Shown here in pieces: positions 34,342 through 45,649 of a stretch of 64,000 nt of DNA. Position numbers and translations under genes: made by a program. Numbering within the stretch: the first letter of the stretch is position 1; every line of letters begins with the position of its first letter. Origin of the DNA: an uncultured Pelagibacteraceae bacterium (GTDB taxonomy: Bacteria; Pseudomonadota; Alphaproteobacteria; Pelagibacterales; Pelagibacteraceae); NCBI GenBank assembly GCA_902572345.1, contig CACGEW010000004.1, positions 1 through 64,000 on the forward strand, written 5' to 3'. The notes beneath the pieces are model-generated. The model was not told where the DNA came from, ran no database searches, and worked only from the letters and a program-made list of their open reading frames with translations.

Positions 34342-35617
34342 AAAAACTTTTTGGGTCCCACGATATAATTACAAGAGCTCCGCCAAGGTCGCTATTTCTT
34401 CTAAATAGTAATTTTGCATTTTGTCTCTCTAATAATGTTTTTCCTAAAAAAGTTCCAAGGCCAAGGCCAGAATTCGAACTTAATTCTTTTGATTTAGATT
34501 TTATATATGGTTCTCCAATTTTTTTTATGATATCCTCAGGAATACCTGGTCCATCATCATTAATTTTTATTTCTATTTTTTTTTGGTCACTCATTAACTT
34601 AATTGTAACTTCATTTTTCGAAAATTTTACAGCATTACCAATAAAATTTCTTAATCCATAAATTATTTCAGGAGTACGTTGAATTTCAATTTTGTTTTGG
34701 TCTTTATCAACCAAAAGTTTAATTTTTTTTGATGATGTTTCTTTAAATGAATTAATAATTTCTTCAAGTAAATCTTCAAATTTAATTGAACTTAAAAAAA
34801 TATCTTCCTCTATTTGCTTTTTTGAAATTTGTTTTAAAATTTCACTACATCTTTTTGTTTGACTTATAAGTAAATCAATATCTTTTGATAATTCTTTTTG
34901 ATTTCCAATTTCTTTTTTTAACTCTTTAGCAACAACACTAATTGTTGCTAGTGGCGTTCCTAGTGAGTGAGCTGCTGCTGCGGCTTGGCCCCCTAGAGAC
35001 TCTAGTTCATATTCTTTAGAAATAACTTCTTGTAATTTATTTAAAGCCTCAGATCTTTTTTTTGACTCACCTGCAAATCGAATACCAAAATAACTTAAAA
35101 ATATTAATCCGATTAAAATGGAAATTACAATACCTGTTTTATAAAAATTAGGAAAATATAGTAGATTCACTTCTTCTCCTGGTAGGGGAAGATGGACAAA
35201 TGAAATTATTAGTAGAAGTAAAGAAGTTATAAATCCTAATATTATTGTTGTGCCCATACTTAAAAATGTTGATGAAACTATTGCAGGGATAATGAGTAAA
35301 AAACAAAAAGGGTTAAATATTCCCCCGGTCAAATAAAGTAAAAAACTTAATTGAACAAGATCATAAACTAAGAATATAGAGGCGTATAAATCTTTAAGTT
35401 GATTTATTTTTATACCAAATTGTAAATAAAAATTAGTCAATAAACCAATGAAGATTATGGCAAAACTCAACTCAATTGGAAAAGGCAAATTTAAATAAAA
35501 ATAAACTATATTTATCGCCAAAAATTGCCCAAAAATAGCAATATATCTTAAGACTGTAAGAGTATTTTTGTCTAAATTTAGGTTCTCTTTAGTTCTAAAG
35601 AGAGTTGAAAAATTCAT
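34331..35617 (-). CDS. regB: RegB/PrrB redox sensor histidine kinase
   Basis: A 428-residue kinase with six predicted transmembrane helices (about 21-180). The quinone-binding GGIFNPF motif is at 98-104, the phospho-His217 lies in AAAAHSLGTPLATI, and the redox-sensitive Cys257 is conserved in QTKRCSEIL. The ATPase domain has NFIGNAVKFS, DDGPGIPE and GLGLGTFLGKTLL. It should sense the quinone pool and thiol redox and phosphorylate RegA. It follows gyrB by 7 bp, so it probably shares its transcript. No senC/sco gene is adjacent. Confidence 0.94.
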   Translation of the reverse strand: MNFSTLFRTKENLNLDKNTLTVLRYIAIFGQFLAINIVYFYLNLPFPIELSFAIIFIGLLTNFYLQFGIKINQLKDLYASIFLVYDLVQLSFLLYLTGGIFNPFCFLLIIPAIVSSTFLSMGTTIILGFITSLLLLIISFVHLPLPGEEVNLLYFPNFYKTGIVISILIGLIFLSYFGIRFAGESKKRSEALNKLQEVISKEYELESLGGQAAAAAHSLGTPLATISVVAKELKKEIGNQKELSKDIDLLISQTKRCSEILKQISKKQIEEDIFLSSIKFEDLLEEIINSFKETSSKKIKLLVDKDQNKIEIQRTPEIIYGLRNFIGNAVKFSKNEVTIKLMSDQKKIEIKINDDGPGIPEDIIKKIGEPYIKSKSKELSSNSGLGLGTFLGKTLLERQNAKLLFRRNSDLGGALVIISWDPKSFSNS

Positions 35618-35624
35618 ATTCGAG

Positions 35625-37814
<2,190 letters not shown>

Positions 37815-38930
37815 TTAGATTTTCATCGGCATTATAACATAATAACTATTCTTATCAGAAATATCTTCAATAAGCACTGGCGAGACAGAATCCTTTAAAT
37901 TCATTTTTAAATTTTTATCTTCAATTTCAGAGGCTATATCTATTAAATATTTTGAATTAAAACTTATGTTAAGATTATCAGAGCTAAAATTTGCATCAAT
38001 TCTTTCATTTCCCTCACCTGAATTTGCACTGTTAACAGAAAGCTGTATATTATCTTTACCTATTGATAATTTTACACCCTCTTTACGATCTAGCGAAACA
38101 CTTGCAACCCTCTCTATTGAGTTAATAAAATCTTTAGAAGATACTGTAAGCGTTTTATCGTTAGAAGTCGGTACCACTTTTTTATAATCTGGGAATTTTC
38201 CGTCGATAACTTTGGAGATTAATTTCATCTTTCCAAGGTTAAACTTTATTTTGCTATCACTTATTTGCATTGAAAGCTGATCTGTTTTTTCAGCAAGTAA
38301 AGAACAGAGTTGAAATACTGTTTTTCTAGGAAGGATTAAAGATGAAAACTCATTAGTATTTTCAATCTCTAAACTGCTTGAAGACAATCGGTGGCTATCC
38401 GTTGCCACTCCAGTAAGAAAGTTTCTACCATGCGCCTCTGTAAGGTGGAGAAAAATTCCATTCAAATAATGTCTTGTATCATCATTAGATATTGAAATTC
38501 TTGTCTTATTTAAAAGTTTTAAAAATCTATTGTTATTAAGTTCGATTTCTTGACCTTCAAATTCGTCCGCAAAAGATGGGAAATTGTCTGTCGGTAAACA
38601 TAATAAGTTAAAATCTGCATTTTCACTTTTAAGACTAAGTTTATTTTCCGATTTTAGATCAAAATTAAGTTCTGCATTAGAAGAAATTTTTCTTAATATA
38701 TCATATAAAATAGCAGCGGAAGTCGTTGTGCTTCCTTCGTTAATTACTTTAACATCATTAATTTCATCATAAAAAATAATATCTAAATCAGTTGCTACTA
38801 TAGATAATCTTTTATCTTTTAGTTGCAACAAGACATTTGATAATATCGGAAGAGTATTTTTTTTCTCGACAACTCCCTGAACAAAATTTAATGACCTAAG
38901 TAGTGTATCTCTTTTAACAACAAATTGCAT
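37815..38930 (-). CDS. dnaN: DNA polymerase III subunit beta (sliding clamp)
   Basis: The ring-shaped clamp that tethers DNA polymerase. The 371-residue protein has the usual three repeated domains. MQFVVKRDTLLRSLNFVQGVVEKKNTLP-like start (residues 1-28), LPILSNVLLQL, VATDSHRLS and the C-terminal YYVIMPMKI are family marks; the last forms part of the peptide-binding pocket. It starts 7 bp after dnaA, so the two are co-transcribed. The next gene is gyrB, not recF. Confidence 0.97.
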   Translation of the reverse strand: MQFVVKRDTLLRSLNFVQGVVEKKNTLPILSNVLLQLKDKRLSIVATDLDIIFYDEINDVKVINEGSTTTSAAILYDILRKISSNAELNFDLKSENKLSLKSENADFNLLCLPTDNFPSFADEFEGQEIELNNNRFLKLLNKTRISISNDDTRHYLNGIFLHLTEAHGRNFLTGVATDSHRLSSSSLEIENTNEFSSLILPRKTVFQLCSLLAEKTDQLSMQISDSKIKFNLGKMKLISKVIDGKFPDYKKVVPTSNDKTLTVSSKDFINSIERVASVSLDRKEGVKLSIGKDNIQLSVNSANSGEGNERIDANFSSDNLNISFNSKYLIDIASEIEDKNLKMNLKDSVSPVLIEDISDKNSYYVIMPMKI

Positions 38931-38937
38931 TTAGTTA

Positions 38938-40323
38938 TTATTCTAATAATAGACTTTTAATCTGACTAATATTTTTTTTCATTTCATCGTCTTGTTCGGA
39001 CAATCGGTTTATAGTCTTTACAGCATGTATGACTGTTGTATGGTCTCTATTAGCAAATCTCCTACCAATTTCTGGTAATGATCTAGTTGTCATTTTTTTT
39101 GCAAGATACATCGCTATCTGCCTAGGTCTAGCTAGAGGTCTAGATCGTCTTTGTGACAACATTTCACTTAAAGCAATATTAAAGTAATTTGAAACAACAT
39201 TTTGAATTTTATCTACTGTTATTACTCTTATCTGATTAAAAACATCTTTTAAAATATTCTTACAGTCATTAATGGTTAGGTTTTTGTTGTGCACTCTACT
39301 AAAAGCAATAACTCTATTAAGAACACCAATTAATTCTCTTATATTTGTTTTACTTTCACTTGCTATATAATTAATTACTTCATCATCAAGATTTATAATC
39401 TCTTTAAACTGGTTTTGAATTTCATCAATTTTCTTTTTAATAATTTTTATTTTTAAATCTAGATCTGGTGTGTCAATATCAACTACAAGACCTCCTGCTA
39501 ATCTTGATTTTATTCTATCCTGCACTCTATCTAGTTTCATTGGTGCTCGGTCAGCAGAGATTATTATTTGTGAACCTTTGTCAATTAAGCTGTTAAATGT
39601 ATGAAAAAACTCCTCCTGAAGGCTTTCTTTTCCACTTATAAATTGAATATCATCTATTATAAAAACAGAAGATTTTCTAAAGAAATCCTTGAAGTTCACC
39701 ATGTCATTTTTTTTAATTGACTTAATAAAATGGTACATAAATCGCTCTGCAGAAATGAACATTACATTATTACTGCTCTGAAGCTCTAATCCAATTGCAT
39801 TTAATAGGTGTGTTTTTCCAAGACCTACTCCACCGCAAATATACAGGGGATTATACCTGGAAATGTGCTCACACACTTTTTTTGAGTATGATAGTGCTAT
39901 ATCGTTGCTTTTTCCTTGTATGAAGCTGGAAAAGCTTAAATTTGGATTTAAACGATTATAATTTAATATTGAATCTTTGATTTCTGTAACCTTATTAAGT
40001 TCATCTATTTTAATAAACTCTTGGTTTTGTTTCGTTTCTTCAATTATCTTAAATTCTATCCTATTAAGGCTTAGCTTGAAGCTCTTAACTTGCTCAAGAA
40101 TTTTATCTAAATATCTAGAAACAATCCAATCTCTAAAAAATCTTGTTGGTACGCCCAAAATCAAATAGTCGTTGTATTCTTTTATTAAGGAAATTTTTTG
40201 TAACCAACTGCCATACACCTCACTCCCAAATGTTTTTTTAAAAGTGCTCTGCACTTCTTCCCAATTAATTGTTTTTTCTTCCTCAGAAATGAAAGAATTA
40301 TTTTTTATGATTTTATTATCCAT
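38938..40323 (-). CDS. dnaA: Chromosomal replication initiator protein DnaA
   Basis: Binds the chromosome origin and opens it. The 461-residue protein has domain I (about 20-95), a short linker, an AAA+ domain with Walker A GGVGLGKTH (164-172) and Walker B VFIIDDIQF, and a C-terminal DNA-binding domain with the signature RDHTTVIHAVKTI near 426-438. ARPRQIAMYLAKKMT is the helix-turn-helix start. It leads the dnaA-dnaN unit. The 214 bp upstream is the longest gap in the window. Confidence 0.97.
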   Translation of the reverse strand: MDNKIIKNNSFISEEEKTINWEEVQSTFKKTFGSEVYGSWLQKISLIKEYNDYLILGVPTRFFRDWIVSRYLDKILEQVKSFKLSLNRIEFKIIEETKQNQEFIKIDELNKVTEIKDSILNYNRLNPNLSFSSFIQGKSNDIALSYSKKVCEHISRYNPLYICGGVGLGKTHLLNAIGLELQSSNNVMFISAERFMYHFIKSIKKNDMVNFKDFFRKSSVFIIDDIQFISGKESLQEEFFHTFNSLIDKGSQIIISADRAPMKLDRVQDRIKSRLAGGLVVDIDTPDLDLKIKIIKKKIDEIQNQFKEIINLDDEVINYIASESKTNIRELIGVLNRVIAFSRVHNKNLTINDCKNILKDVFNQIRVITVDKIQNVVSNYFNIALSEMLSQRRSRPLARPRQIAMYLAKKMTTRSLPEIGRRFANRDHTTVIHAVKTINRLSEQDDEMKKNISQIKSLLLE

Positions 40324-40537
40324 TTAGAATTTTCTTAAAGAGATTCCTTTAAACGCCTTTTGTAAATTATTTGCAACTAAGTACAGGTTGTAATCAAAAA
40401 AAAATTTCAATTTGGTTGTACAATAATCGTAATGATAGAATTTAAAAAAATTTCAACTCACTGAATTAAGTTTCTATATTTGGTTTAATGGTACTAAATG
40501 TAGATTAAGTTTTTTTTGGCAATCAACTTTAAATTGA
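40324..40537. other. dnaA-rpsT intergenic region, possible replication or dnaA control region
   Basis: The longest non-coding stretch of the window, very AT-rich. AAAAAAATTTCAA occurs twice (40398-40410 and 40444-40456), and GGTTGTA twice (40386-40392, 40414-40420). A 6 bp stem lies at 40521-40538. I see no perfect TTATCCACA DnaA box on either strand; TTATCCATT at the dnaA start is only partial. It could hold dnaA promoters, the origin, or both. Origin status is unsupported. Confidence 0.3.
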
Positions 40538-40798
40538 TTACTTGGCTGAAATTTTTTTTGAGATTCTAGAAATTTTTCTTGCAGCTGTATTTCTACTTAT
40601 TATGCCGGATTTGGCAACCTGCATTAGAATTGATTGAAACTTTGAAAAATATTTCTTAGCTTTTTCTTTTTCTTTTGCTTTTAGATGAAGTTCCATCTGT
40701 TTGACAGCGGTTCTATACTTGCTTTTTCTTATCCTATTGACTTGGGTCTGTTTTTTTACCCTTCTTACTCTTCTAATTGCTGACTTAGTATTAGGCAT
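40538..40798 (-). CDS. rpsT: 30S ribosomal protein S20
   Basis: A small basic 16S rRNA-binding protein of the 30S subunit. The 86-residue product begins MPNTKSAIRRVRRVKKQTQ, close to the family start, and is all helical with strong Lys/Arg content. SGIISRNTAARKISRISKKI is the conserved C-terminal segment. It lies upstream of dnaA on the same strand, an order typical of alphaproteobacteria, and 45 bp after mutM. Confidence 0.96.
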   Translation of the reverse strand: MPNTKSAIRRVRRVKKQTQVNRIRKSKYRTAVKQMELHLKAKEKEKAKKYFSKFQSILMQVAKSGIISRNTAARKISRISKKISAK

Positions 40799-40843
40799 AT
40801 TTTTAGGATTGTATATATGTGCAATTTATTATGGTCAACTTTA

Positions 40844-41713
40844 TTATTTTTGACACTTAGCACAGAAAAATGATGCTCGTTTCGCCAATAAAATTTTAAT
40901 AATCTTGCCTTTACATTTTCTATTTTCACAATTTTCACCTTTTCTCCCATAAACAGTGAAATGTTGCTGGAATGAGCCTTTTTTTCCACTAACACTAGAA
41001 AAATCTTTTATAGATGAACCGCCTAAGGCAATAGCATTTAAAAGAGTTTTTTTTGTAAATTTTATAATTTTTTTTATCTCTGTCTCTGAGAGATTTTCCA
41101 CCTTTCTAGTTGGATTTACATTACTAAAAAAAAGAATTTCGTTTACATAAATATTTCCTAAACCAGAAACAAATTTTTGATCCATTAAAATATCTTTAAT
41201 TTTTCTTTTCTTTCCACCGATATATTTTTTGAAATAATGAAAATTAAACTTATTTTCAAGAGGCTCCGGGCCTAAATTTTTAAGATGAATATTTTTATCT
41301 AAATCATGTTTATTTAATAATTTTATAAAACCAAATTTTCTCACATCGTTATAAATTAGTTTTTGATTGTTTGATAATTTGAAAATTATGCGATCATGCT
41401 TTTTATCTTTATCATTGTTAATATCATAATAAAAACTTGTTCTATATTTTGTTTTTTTTTGATTTACAAAAAAAAATTTTCCTGTCATGCCCAAATGAAC
41501 TAACAATACAAAATTTTTATCTAAAAAAAATAATAGATACTTAGACCTTCTGAAAATTTTTTTAAACTTAAGCCCAATGATTTTTTTGATTTTATTTCTA
41601 TTAATCTTATATCTTAATCTTCCGTCATTTATTTTGACTGCTTTTACAATTAAATTTTGTGTTTTATTAGTTAAGGACCTTTTAACAACTTCAACTTCTG
41701 GTAATTCTGGCAT
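40844..41713 (-). CDS. mutM: Formamidopyrimidine-DNA glycosylase
   Basis: Removes oxidised purines such as 8-oxoguanine and nicks the abasic site. The 289-residue protein starts PELPEVEVV after Met, giving the catalytic N-terminal Pro and Glu. A helix-two-turn-helix (SGLGNIYVNEILFFSNVNP) precedes the C-terminal zinc finger with Cys262, Cys267, Cys284 and Cys287. The first Cys pair is spaced by four residues instead of the usual two. It is divergent from ubiE with an 11 bp gap. Confidence 0.95.
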   Translation of the reverse strand: MPELPEVEVVKRSLTNKTQNLIVKAVKINDGRLRYKINRNKIKKIIGLKFKKIFRRSKYLLFFLDKNFVLLVHLGMTGKFFFVNQKKTKYRTSFYYDINNDKDKKHDRIIFKLSNNQKLIYNDVRKFGFIKLLNKHDLDKNIHLKNLGPEPLENKFNFHYFKKYIGGKKRKIKDILMDQKFVSGLGNIYVNEILFFSNVNPTRKVENLSETEIKKIIKFTKKTLLNAIALGGSSIKDFSSVSGKKGSFQQHFTVYGRKGENCENRKCKGKIIKILLAKRASFFCAKCQK

Positions 41714-41724
41714 ATAATTTGGTT

Positions 41725-42429
41725 ATGAAAAGTACTATTCAAGATAAAGCTAAATTAGTCAATTCTGTATTTTCAGAGGTTTACAATAAGTACGATTTGA
41801 TGAATGATATTATTTCCTTAGGAATACACCGTGTTTGGAAAGATAAATTTATTGACTGGATGAATCCTTCTCAAAATTCCTCCTTGATAGATGTTGCATC
41901 AGGAACTGGGGATATAGCAAAACAATTTTCATTACGAAATAAAAATTTACCAAAAATCACTTGTGTAGAACCAAATGACGATATGTTCAACAAAGGAAAG
42001 AGTAATCTTATAAGTTTCAAAAATATTAAATGGGTCAAGTCTAGCGCTGAAGCATTACCTGCTGAAGATAATACGTACGACTTTTATTCAATTAGTTATG
42101 GTATACGAAATGTTTCTGATATTAACAAAACTCTAAAAGAAGCGTACAGAGTTTTAAAACCAGGTGGTCGTTTTATGTGTTTAGAATTTTCAAAAATAGA
42201 TAATGAATTACTAAATTTTTTATATAAAAATTATTCAAAAGCTATACCTGCTGTAGGAAAATATATAGTTGGATCATCAAAACCTTACGAATACTTAATT
42301 AACAGCATAGATAGTTTTTATAATCAAGAACAACTATTAGAACTAATAATTAAAAATGGGTTTACTAATGTAGAATACAGAAATCTTTCTAATGGTATTT
42401 CAGCTATACATTCTGGATGGAAAATTTAA
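41725..42429 (+). CDS. ubiE: Ubiquinone/menaquinone biosynthesis C-methyltransferase
   Basis: A SAM-dependent C-methyltransferase of ubiquinone synthesis. From the ATG at 41725 the product is 234 residues. SVFSEVYNKYDLMND is the UbiE signature, LIDVASGTGDIAKQF binds SAM, and ISYGIRNVSD with RVLKPGGRFMCLEFSK completes the core. A TTG two codons upstream is a possible alternative start. It leads a six-gene plus-strand run with no gap over 9 bp: ubiE, ubiB, coaBC, dut, ThiF-like, SH3. Confidence 0.96.
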   Translation: MKSTIQDKAKLVNSVFSEVYNKYDLMNDIISLGIHRVWKDKFIDWMNPSQNSSLIDVASGTGDIAKQFSLRNKNLPKITCVEPNDDMFNKGKSNLISFKNIKWVKSSAEALPAEDNTYDFYSISYGIRNVSDINKTLKEAYRVLKPGGRFMCLEFSKIDNELLNFLYKNYSKAIPAVGKYIVGSSKPYEYLINSIDSFYNQEQLLELIIKNGFTNVEYRNLSNGISAIHSGWKI

Positions 42430-43989
42430 ATGTTGAAAAGAGTTTTTAAGTTATTTCAAATCGCTAGGAAACTGTCTACCTCGGGTGCGATTGATACGAT
42501 AAACCAAGTTCATCAAATACCAGTATCTATAAATTTATTTTTTAGTTTGATTTCTATTGGTTCCAAAAATACCCGTTTGCAAAATAGTAATCCAGGTCAA
42601 AATCTCTGTGAAGCGCTTCAAGGAATGGGTACTACATTTATAAAACTTGGACAGTTTTTAGCTACTCGACCAGATATAATCGGTGAGGAGATGGCAAAAG
42701 ATTTAGAAAAACTTCAAGACAAAGTTCCTGCCTTTGAGCTTTATGAAGCAAAAAAAGTCATTAAAAAAGAAATTGGTGAAAAACAATATCAAAATATTAT
42801 TGAAATAGGTGAACCAATAGCTGCAGCATCAATTGCTCAAGTTCATTTTGCGAAAATTAAAAATGAAAATCAAGAAAAACAGGTGGCAATAAAAATCTTA
42901 CGGCCAGATATAGAACAGCTATTTAATGAGGAATTAGATGCTCTAATGTTATTTGCCTATATCGTTGAAAATACAATTTCAAAAGCTAAGAGATTGAAGT
43001 TGGTAGAAGTTGTGCATCTTTTAAGAGAAATTACTAATATCGAAATGGATTTAAGATTTGAGGCTGCGGCTGCAAATGAATTATTTGAAAATACTAAATT
43101 AGATAAGGGGTTTAATGTTCCAAAGATTTATTGGAATTATACTACAAAAAAAATACTTACTTTGGACAAAGTAAATGGTGTTTCAATTAGAGAACAAGGA
43201 AAATTAGAAGAACAAGGTATAAATTTAAAATATTTAGCCGAAAATTTAATTCAACATTTTTTAAAACAGGCTGTTAGGGATGGTTTTTTTCATGGCGACA
43301 TGCACCAAGGTAATCTTTTTGTAGATCCAAAAGGCAATATTGTTCCCGTTGATTTTGGAATTATGGGTAGACTTGATAAAAACAATAGGAAATTTTTAGC
43401 TGAAATTCTATATGGGTTTATACAACGGGATTATGTCAAAGTTGCTGAAGTTCATTTTCAAGCTGGACTAGTTCCTCAAAATGCATCAAAAGATGAATTT
43501 GCTCAAGCATTACGTTCAGTAGGTGAGCCAATTTTTGGTCAATCTATAAAGGATATTTCTGGTGGAAATTTGCTTGCTCAGTTGTTTGAGATTACAGAAA
43601 AATTCAATATGGCTACACAGCCTCCATTACTGTTACTTCAAAAAACAATGGTGGTAGTGGAGGGAGTTGCAAGAAAATTATACCCGGAAACAAATATTTG
43701 GGAAGTATCTAAACCTGTTTTGGAAGATTGGCTTAAAAACTTAAAAAGTCCCAAATCAACAATTGATACAGCTTTAAATACATCTGCTGAAATAATAAAA
43801 CGAATACCTGATTTTCCTGGCTTGATGGATAAGGCGGAATATGCGTTAAAACTTGTAGCTGAGGGTAAATTAAATCTAGGCACAAACAACAAAAACTTAG
43901 AAATAGAACAGATGAAATTAAAAAATTTTAGGAATAATGTCGTGATAAGTTTTTTTGGTATTGTAATTGTCTTCCTGTTAGTATTTTAA
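42430..43989 (+). CDS. ubiB: Ubiquinone biosynthesis atypical kinase-like protein UbiB
   Basis: A 519-residue ABC1/ADCK/UbiB family protein needed for ubiquinone synthesis. The KxGQ motif is in FIKLGQFLATRPDII, a glycine/alanine-rich nucleotide loop EPIAAASIAQVHFA, the catalytic HGDMHQGNLF and the metal-binding PVDFGIMGRL. One hydrophobic helix at the extreme C-terminus anchors it to the membrane. It begins directly after the ubiE stop. Confidence 0.96.
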   Translation: MLKRVFKLFQIARKLSTSGAIDTINQVHQIPVSINLFFSLISIGSKNTRLQNSNPGQNLCEALQGMGTTFIKLGQFLATRPDIIGEEMAKDLEKLQDKVPAFELYEAKKVIKKEIGEKQYQNIIEIGEPIAAASIAQVHFAKIKNENQEKQVAIKILRPDIEQLFNEELDALMLFAYIVENTISKAKRLKLVEVVHLLREITNIEMDLRFEAAAANELFENTKLDKGFNVPKIYWNYTTKKILTLDKVNGVSIREQGKLEEQGINLKYLAENLIQHFLKQAVRDGFFHGDMHQGNLFVDPKGNIVPVDFGIMGRLDKNNRKFLAEILYGFIQRDYVKVAEVHFQAGLVPQNASKDEFAQALRSVGEPIFGQSIKDISGGNLLAQLFEITEKFNMATQPPLLLLQKTMVVVEGVARKLYPETNIWEVSKPVLEDWLKNLKSPKSTIDTALNTSAEIIKRIPDFPGLMDKAEYALKLVAEGKLNLGTNNKNLEIEQMKLKNFRNNVVISFFGIVIVFLLVF

Positions 43990-43998
43990 TCTAAGATA

Positions 43999-45225
43999 AT
44001 GACTTTAAAAAATAAAAAAATTTTAATAATCATTGGAGGTGGTATAGCCGCCTATAAATCATTAGATCTAATTAGGTTGCTTAGAAAAAATGATGTACAA
44101 GTAAAAACTATTCTTACAAAAAGTGGAAGAGAATTCGTTACTCCATTGTCCCTATCAACTTTAACTAATTCAACAACATTTGAGAATATGTTTGATAGTG
44201 AGACAGAGGCAGAAATAGATCATATATCACTTTCTAGATGGGCTGATATAATTTTAGTAATACCTACTACCGCTAACTTCATGAGTAAACTATCAATAGG
44301 AAAAGCTGAAGACTTAGCTACAACCGTTTTGTTAGCTGCGGATAAGGATATTCTTTTAGTGCCAGCTATGAATGTAAGGATGTGGTTACACAAAGCTACT
44401 CAATCAAATCTTAAAATTTTACAGGACTTTGGCTATCTATTTATAGGACCTGAAAAAGGCGAGATGGCTTGTGGAGAGTTTGGTGAAGGTAAAATGTCAA
44501 GTCCAAGACAAATTTTTGCATATTTAAAAAACTATTTTGACAAAAAAAATATTGTTAAGGGAAAAAACCTTAAAGCCTTAGTGACTGCAGGGCCTACACG
44601 TGAGTACATTGACCCAATCAGATATATTTCTAATGAGTCAAGCGGAAAACAAGGTTATGAAATTGCAGTAGCACTTAGTAAATTAGGAATAAAAACAACA
44701 TTAATAACTGGACCCTCCAAGATATCTTTTCCAAAAAGTGTAAAGGTAAAAAAAATAATATCAGCTGATGAAATGTTAAAGGAAGTTAAAAAAACTTTGC
44801 CTGTAGATTTAGCTGTGTGTACAGCAGCAGTAGCTGATTTTAAGCCTGCTGAAAAAAGTAAAAATAAAATTAAAAAAGATAAATTAAATTTCAAAACAAT
44901 AAATTTCATCAAAAATAATGATATTCTAGATTTTTTATCAAAAAATAATAGAAATAGACCTAAAATAGTCGCTGGTTTTTCTGCAGAAACTAAAAATGTT
45001 ATTAAAAATTCTACTTTAAAAATGAAAAATAAAAATTGCGATATAATATTTGCTAATGATGTTTCTAAAAAAGATATTGGTTTTAATTCCGACTTCAACA
45101 AAGTTTCTATAATAGATCAAAAAGGAAATATAAAAATAATACCAAAAAATAAAAAAAGTTTTATTGCTAATAAAATTGCTCAAATTTTATTGGACAAATT
45201 AATTGATGACAGAAATATTAATTAA
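43999..45225 (+). CDS. coaBC: Bifunctional phosphopantothenoylcysteine decarboxylase/synthetase
   Basis: Carries out two steps of coenzyme A synthesis: ligation of Cys to phosphopantothenate (CoaB) and FMN-dependent decarboxylation (CoaC). The 408-residue protein has the CoaC part first (GGGIAAYKSLDLIRLL, PAMNVRMW, and GEMACGEFGEGKM with the catalytic Cys). The CoaB half starts at about 190 (VTAGPTREYIDPIRYISN). Its 3' end overlaps dut by 20 bp. No coaX or coaD is adjacent. Confidence 0.96.
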   Translation: MTLKNKKILIIIGGGIAAYKSLDLIRLLRKNDVQVKTILTKSGREFVTPLSLSTLTNSTTFENMFDSETEAEIDHISLSRWADIILVIPTTANFMSKLSIGKAEDLATTVLLAADKDILLVPAMNVRMWLHKATQSNLKILQDFGYLFIGPEKGEMACGEFGEGKMSSPRQIFAYLKNYFDKKNIVKGKNLKALVTAGPTREYIDPIRYISNESSGKQGYEIAVALSKLGIKTTLITGPSKISFPKSVKVKKIISADEMLKEVKKTLPVDLAVCTAAVADFKPAEKSKNKIKKDKLNFKTINFIKNNDILDFLSKNNRNRPKIVAGFSAETKNVIKNSTLKMKNKNCDIIFANDVSKKDIGFNSDFNKVSIIDQKGNIKIIPKNKKSFIANKIAQILLDKLIDDRNIN

Positions 45226-45646
45226 AAGGTTATCAAAAGAAGTTACTTTACCTAAATACGAAACTGATGGATCTTCAGGATTAGATCTAGCAGCATTTAT
45301 AGATAAAAATATAGAGATAAAACCTGGTAAATGTAAAATAATCCCCACTGGTTTAGCTGTTGCAATACCAAAAAATTTTGAGATACAAATAAGACCGAGA
45401 TCTGGTTTAGCCGCTAAAAATCAAATTAGTGTATTAAATACTCCTGGTACAATTGATGCAGATTATAGAGGGGAACTTAAAGTAATTTTAATTAATCTCA
45501 GTGATAAAAGTTTTATGGTGGAAAAAGGTCTACGAATAGCTCAAATGGTTTTATGTCCAGTAGTAAAAGCTAAGTTTAAAGAGGTAGAGTCTCTTGAAAA
45601 TACCGAGAGAGGATCGGGTGGATTTGGGTCTACTGGAGTGAAGTAG
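45206..45646 (+). CDS. dut: Deoxyuridine 5'-triphosphate nucleotidohydrolase
   Basis: Hydrolyses dUTP to dUMP, keeping uracil out of DNA and feeding thymidylate synthesis. The 146-residue product from the ATG at 45206 is a trimeric dUTPase. Its motifs are DGSSGLDLAAF, RPRSGLAAK, GTIDADYRGELKV, RIAQMVLCP and the C-terminal arm ERGSGGFGSTG. A TTG one codon earlier is an alternative start. The start lies inside coaBC, so coupled translation is likely. Confidence 0.96.
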   Translation: MTEILIKRLSKEVTLPKYETDGSSGLDLAAFIDKNIEIKPGKCKIIPTGLAVAIPKNFEIQIRPRSGLAAKNQISVLNTPGTIDADYRGELKVILINLSDKSFMVEKGLRIAQMVLCPVVKAKFKEVESLENTERGSGGFGSTGVK

Positions 45647-45649
45647 TTT

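Noticed and set aside
40316-40324. TTATCCATT as a DnaA box
   Set aside because: It is only 7 of 9, overlaps the dnaA start codon and occurs alone, so it is not good evidence for an origin.
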